8,724 nt of DNA from Nitrososphaerota archaeon (GTDB taxonomy: Archaea > Thermoproteota > Nitrososphaeria > Nitrososphaerales > Nitrosopumilaceae), in contig JACQFM010000040.1 of the NCBI GenBank assembly GCA_016200035.1, positions 1-8,724 on the forward strand. The letters are read 5' to 3'. Both the position numbers and the translations under genes were made by a program. This document shows, one piece after another, positions 5,774-8,724 of this stretch; the first letter of the stretch is position 1; each line of letters opens with the position of its first letter. A model generated the notes under the pieces. The model did no database searches, was not told the origin of the DNA, and saw only the letters and a list, made by a program, of their open reading frames with translations.

Positions 5774-6247
5774 ATGCAAGACAAGTTGACCAGCTACAAA
5801 AGAAGGTATTCAAATGACAAATCGATTGATTTTATCATACCTTTAATGGTATTATTGTTCCTAGGTGTAGTGTACGTACTCTCATTGCGGGCTTCACAAG
5901 GATATGTCAGCTTCATTTTCATTGGCATTACCGCTGCAATCATGATCTACTGGGTGAGAGTTCTCAAGAAGATGACAAAAGAAAATCAACCTCAATACGT
6001 ACCAAAAGAGAGCGATACAAAGAACTGGGTTTATGATTTGATGAAAGGAGAGCAAGAAATAGTATTTGTTGCAGAGGTACCAGGCCCAGAAGATCAGGTA
6101 TCCGTAAGGTTGATCGATGGCATCTTATACATCCGAGGTTCAGGAAAATTCTCCAAAGAAGTAGCTATCGAATCCACTCCCGACATGGGAATTCATGATT
6201 TTAAATACAGAAACGGAGTTCTCACGTTAAGAATTAAAAAACTATAG
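5774..6247 (+). CDS. Membrane-anchored Hsp20/alpha-crystallin-domain protein
   Basis: This 157-residue protein joins a membrane hairpin to a small heat-shock-type domain. The basic N-terminus (YKRRY, 8-12) leads into helices at about 20-38 and 44-61, then a basic segment (RVLKKMTK, 62-69), so the C-terminal half should face the cytoplasm. Residues about 93-157 look like an alpha-crystallin/ArsA-HSP20-type beta sandwich: EIVFVAEVPGPEDQVSVRL (95-113) matches the opening strands, DGILYIRG (115-122) the central strands, and NGVLTLRIKK (147-156) the conserved G-V-L motif. The IXI/V tail used for sHSP oligomer assembly is absent. ATG 5774 was chosen over TTG 5768. It is divergent from a two-helix membrane protein and convergent on top6A, with stops overlapping in CTATAG. 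A role holding or recognising proteins at the membrane is inference. Confidence 0.75.
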   Translation: MQDKLTSYKRRYSNDKSIDFIIPLMVLLFLGVVYVLSLRASQGYVSFIFIGITAAIMIYWVRVLKKMTKENQPQYVPKESDTKNWVYDLMKGEQEIVFVAEVPGPEDQVSVRLIDGILYIRGSGKFSKEVAIESTPDMGIHDFKYRNGVLTLRIKKL

Positions 6248-7351
6248 ACTCTTTGCTATTTCCAATTTCTCTGGCAGATATTTGTCTGTGATATTGGTCA
6301 GACCATATTTGGAAAAGGCTTCTAGTTCTGCCTTCCTTTTTAACTTCAAGAAAACTTCCAATTGCTTTTTCCAGTTGCCCTCTTGATAACGAGGATCTTT
6401 TTGTAATTCATAGATTCTTTTAATATCTGATTCTGTCATAGGAATTGTAGGAAGTTTATATTTTTCAATATCTGTAGCCCATACACCAAGCCATTTTGCA
6501 TCAGGAACAGTAAGCTCACGCAAATGAGCTGCATTTGCAGAACCTGATTTGATAACCATTGCAATGTGCTCACCATACACATCACCATCTGCTAAGATGA
6601 CAACAGGTAGGCCCATTTCCGCATTGAGGCGCTTAAGAAGATATCTTGTTGATCGTGGAGCCTGACCAGCTGTATCGACTATGATAGCTTTGAACTTTTT
6701 GTGAACCTTTTCCTCAACAAATCTTGTAAATAGACCACCTTTCTCAATAGCTATCACAAGCTCTGCACTAGTGTCTACTATCTCGGCACTGCTCAGACTA
6801 GGACCAATGAGGTAACCGTCAGGATGATCTGAAAGATTTACTCTCTTTCCCTCGTATCCAGGTACAGTGTATTCTATTGTCAGGTCACCAAATACGCTGC
6901 TTCTTTCTTCAGGAAAGATGTGAAGATCCTCACGGGCATGGGTAAGTATGGCTTCCAGATCAACAATTATGTTGTCGGATTCAGGTTGATCCTCAAAGTC
7001 TATGGCAAAGGCTTGGGATGAATAGTAGATGTCTCTGAGTGTTGATGACTTGCCTTCCCTTATGAGCCGGTTTACAAAAAAAGCCAGCCAAGATAGTTGG
7101 GTAAATGAGCGAAGTTGAGACATGTTTCTTGCGCTACGTAATGCGGCTGCTTTTCCAAGTATGTATTGTCGTAGTTTTTTATCGTATACTATGTTACTAA
7201 CAGATCTGCTAGGGATTGTAAACTGTGGGAATTTGCCTTTGTCAAGGTCGCTGTAAATGGATGACCCATGACTTTTCAAAAGTGCAAGAAGTCTTTCCTT
7301 TTTAGCCTCTGCTGTTTTTGTAGCTTTAGATTTGCTGCTCTTCAATTTCAC
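6242..7351 (-). CDS. top6A: DNA topoisomerase VI subunit A (Spo11-like, DNA-cleaving)
   Basis: Top6A is the cleaving subunit of type IIB topoisomerase. Its tyrosine attacks DNA to open a double-strand gate for ATP-driven strand passage and decatenation. The 369-residue protein has a Lys/Ala-rich tail (1-25), a winged-helix CAP domain at about 60-150 with TLRDIYYSSQ (104-113) in which Y110 is the predicted catalytic tyrosine, and a Toprim domain from about 195. The Toprim domain has E203 in IEKGG and D255/D257 in LADGDVYG for Mg2+. KSGSANAAHL (268-277) and WLGVWATDIEKYKLP (287-301) are further Top6A/Spo11-family segments. In LADGDVYG a valine stands where I recall many relatives having proline after DGD. 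The GTG 7351 start lies inside the top6B end (26-bp overlap), with TTG 7345 as an alternative, so translation is probably coupled. The stop overlaps that of the Hsp20-domain gene. Confidence 0.95.
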   Translation of the reverse strand: MKLKSSKSKATKTAEAKKERLLALLKSHGSSIYSDLDKGKFPQFTIPSRSVSNIVYDKKLRQYILGKAAALRSARNMSQLRSFTQLSWLAFFVNRLIREGKSSTLRDIYYSSQAFAIDFEDQPESDNIIVDLEAILTHAREDLHIFPEERSSVFGDLTIEYTVPGYEGKRVNLSDHPDGYLIGPSLSSAEIVDTSAELVIAIEKGGLFTRFVEEKVHKKFKAIIVDTAGQAPRSTRYLLKRLNAEMGLPVVILADGDVYGEHIAMVIKSGSANAAHLRELTVPDAKWLGVWATDIEKYKLPTIPMTESDIKRIYELQKDPRYQEGNWKKQLEVFLKLKRKAELEAFSKYGLTNITDKYLPEKLEIAKSL

Positions 7352-8724
7352 TTCCCTTCTGTATTAGTTGTTTATAATTTGGTTCTTTTTTATTTTCAGA
7401 AAGCTCCGTTACAAATTGTGCGACAAGTGGAATATATTTGGAGTATAGGTTTGCTCTCTTTTTTGCCATGTCAGCCATTCCCTGTCTAGACATGTGGACG
7501 GCTAATTTTCTAGCAAGATATTGCAACGCATTCTTAAGCTCGCGCTCTAATTCAGGCCTATCTGCAACGTTTTCTTTACCTACAGTTTTGTATGGAATTC
7601 TTGTAGAACAAATATGAGAAACAATAACAAGCGGAGGATCACCCTTAACTTTGTACCGGCTCCAGTCTACTTCATTCACAACTTTTAGTACAACATCACT
7701 ACCTTCATCATAAAGAAGTGGAATCCTGTTGGCAAATCGAAAAACTCTGATTCCAGCTGGAGGAATGTCTCCACCGTAGGCAATACCCATCTCCACTATG
7801 AAGGGAAACCCCGAATATGCTGATGCGCTGCGTTGTATAACTGACGCAAACTCAGGATTAAAAAATTTCATTATTCCCTTTGCAAGTGGTTCTTCACCAA
7901 GCGGCGCAAGACAGCTTGGATCAGGTGATAGAAATTCTTCAAATTTTTGCAGTGAATCTGCGAATTTAACGAGTTCCTCGTTTGTCATGCTGCCAATTCT
8001 TTTTTCGGGTTTGAAGCCTGCAAACTCAGAAAATTTATCCGCGGTTGTTGGACCAACTCTTTGAAATCTTTTTGTTAGAAAAGAATGTAATGTATCTCCA
8101 GCTACAGTATTTGCAAGCTGTTTATAAAATGGGCTTTGTCGGTCAAGTTCAATGGCATGTGATTGAGAATCACTGAAATTCCAGTATGTAAGTTTCTTAT
8201 TTGCAATATCAAGATCATCTATACGAATTTTAGCTAGTTCATCAAAGTCCAAGTTTAGAAACGACATTAGTGCTATTACCGTTCTAACTGGTCTTGAGAG
8301 ATCAGACCAGCGTTTTTGGGCCCTTTCTAAGATACCTTGAGGGTTTAGGTTCCTCCTCTGCAGTCCAAGTTCACTTCTGACCTTTGCTATCATTTTGGTG
8401 TCTACTGTTGGGATCTGGTAATGTGTATCAACCATCATTCTCCTAATGGTTTCAACATCAATACCATGTGGATGTGGTTTGATTATAGTTGGTGGAGGAG
8501 GCATCTCTTTTACGATTCTTGGATAATGGAATTTTTCTCCACTTGGTTCCTCGAAAGTTATGGAGGAATAAGGAGTGATCAACGATGTCTGTGAGACATA
8601 ATCACGGATTTTTATTCCAGCCTTTGAATAGTCTCCTTCTAAGACAATACTGACAGAAAGTCCTATCTTTGTAGTTTCTTTAGTTGAGTGCTTCAGTATG
8701 ATTGGCTTGTTTTTTTGAATATCA
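7326..8724 (-). CDS. top6B: DNA topoisomerase VI subunit B (ATPase), N-terminus beyond the window
   Basis: Top6B is the GHKL ATPase that dimerises on ATP binding and drives the Top6A cleavage core. The frame stays open to the right edge, so the TTG at 8582 is an internal Leu codon. 465 C-terminal residues are visible, numbered here from the edge. Residues 1 to about 75 are the end of the GHKL domain (VLEGDYSKAGIKIRDYV, then TPYSSITFE), and KPHPHGID (82-89) follows. About 105 residues (106-210) then have no counterpart that I recall in Sulfolobus or Methanosarcina Top6B. The H2TH domain resumes at LHSFLTKRFQRVGPTTADKF. The transducer has CLAPLGEE (271-278), FIVEMGIAYGG (308-318), RFANRIPLLYDEG (329-341), HICSTRIPY (370-378) and the ATP-contacting lysine K383 in VGKEN. 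No C-terminal Ig-like domain follows. It overlaps top6A by 26 bp, and its promoter is outside the window. Confidence 0.94.
   Translation of the reverse strand, partial: DIQKNKPIILKHSTKETTKIGLSVSIVLEGDYSKAGIKIRDYVSQTSLITPYSSITFEEPSGEKFHYPRIVKEMPPPPTIIKPHPHGIDVETIRRMMVDTHYQIPTVDTKMIAKVRSELGLQRRNLNPQGILERAQKRWSDLSRPVRTVIALMSFLNLDFDELAKIRIDDLDIANKKLTYWNFSDSQSHAIELDRQSPFYKQLANTVAGDTLHSFLTKRFQRVGPTTADKFSEFAGFKPEKRIGSMTNEELVKFADSLQKFEEFLSPDPSCLAPLGEEPLAKGIMKFFNPEFASVIQRSASAYSGFPFIVEMGIAYGGDIPPAGIRVFRFANRIPLLYDEGSDVVLKVVNEVDWSRYKVKGDPPLVIVSHICSTRIPYKTVGKENVADRPELERELKNALQYLARKLAVHMSRQGMADMAKKRANLYSKYIPLVAQFVTELSENKKEPNYKQLIQKGSEIEEQQI

Noticed and set aside
8094..8408. An intein as the explanation of the Top6B insertion
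   Set aside because: It is too short for a usual intein, has no Cys/Ser start with His-Asn end at its borders, and does not interrupt a catalytic motif.
8580..8582. TTG at 8582 as the start of Top6B
   Set aside because: The frame continues without a stop to the right edge, and the upstream residues match the end of the GHKL domain, so this is an internal leucine and the gene is truncated by the window.
1..8724. Mobile elements, CRISPR arrays, toxin-antitoxin or defence genes
   Set aside because: I saw no transposase or integrase with catalytic residues, no regularly spaced repeats and no long inverted repeats. The gene content is mainly metabolic, surface and DNA-topology genes.

Overview
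The window looks like part of the genome of a mesophilic ammonia-oxidising archaeon (Nitrososphaerota/Thaumarchaeota) or a close relative. The sequence is AT-rich. It carries an archaeal DNA topoisomerase VI operon, an archaeal-type MTA phosphorylase with a C-terminal CXC motif, a TrmB-like winged-helix regulator, and promoters with an archaeal TATA box about 25 bp before the start codon and no Shine-Dalgarno site (leaderless). Assignment below phylum level is inference.

Layout, left to right. The left edge (1-116, +) holds the last 37 codons of an unrecognised protein. Then comes a secreted protein of 716 residues with six Ig-like repeats (244-2394, +). An adenine-salvage pair follows: apt (2449-2961, +) and mtnP (2961-3752, +), overlapping by one base. 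Convergent to these is a three-gene minus-strand cluster: a TrmB-like regulator (4463-4822), a Cys/His-rich 132-residue protein (4043-4441) and a 94-residue unknown (3749-4033). Divergent from the regulator is ubiX (4911-5468, +). Next are two small membrane proteins transcribed away from one 84-bp spacer: a two-helix protein (5465-5689, -) and a two-helix protein with a C-terminal Hsp20/alpha-crystallin-like domain (5774-6247, +). The right end is the topoisomerase VI operon on the minus strand: top6B (7326-8724, N-terminus beyond the edge), then top6A (6242-7351), overlapping by 26 bp.

How the genes work together. MtnP frees adenine from methylthioadenosine and Apt turns that adenine into AMP, so the pair is one salvage route. 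Top6B and Top6A form the A2B2 type IIB topoisomerase. UbiX makes prenylated FMN for UbiD-family decarboxylases, but no ubiD is in the window. The TrmB-like cluster and the two membrane genes have no role that the sequence establishes.

The DNA is very compact. All three convergent gene pairs have overlapping stop codons (3749-3752, 5465-5468, 6242-6247). No gene-free stretch exceeds about 130 bp. I saw no tRNA, rRNA, CRISPR array, insertion sequence or integrase. Most of the window is housekeeping. The points most worth a second look are an insertion of about 105 residues in Top6B just before its H2TH domain, the membrane-anchored Hsp20-domain protein, and the uncharacterised regulator cluster.
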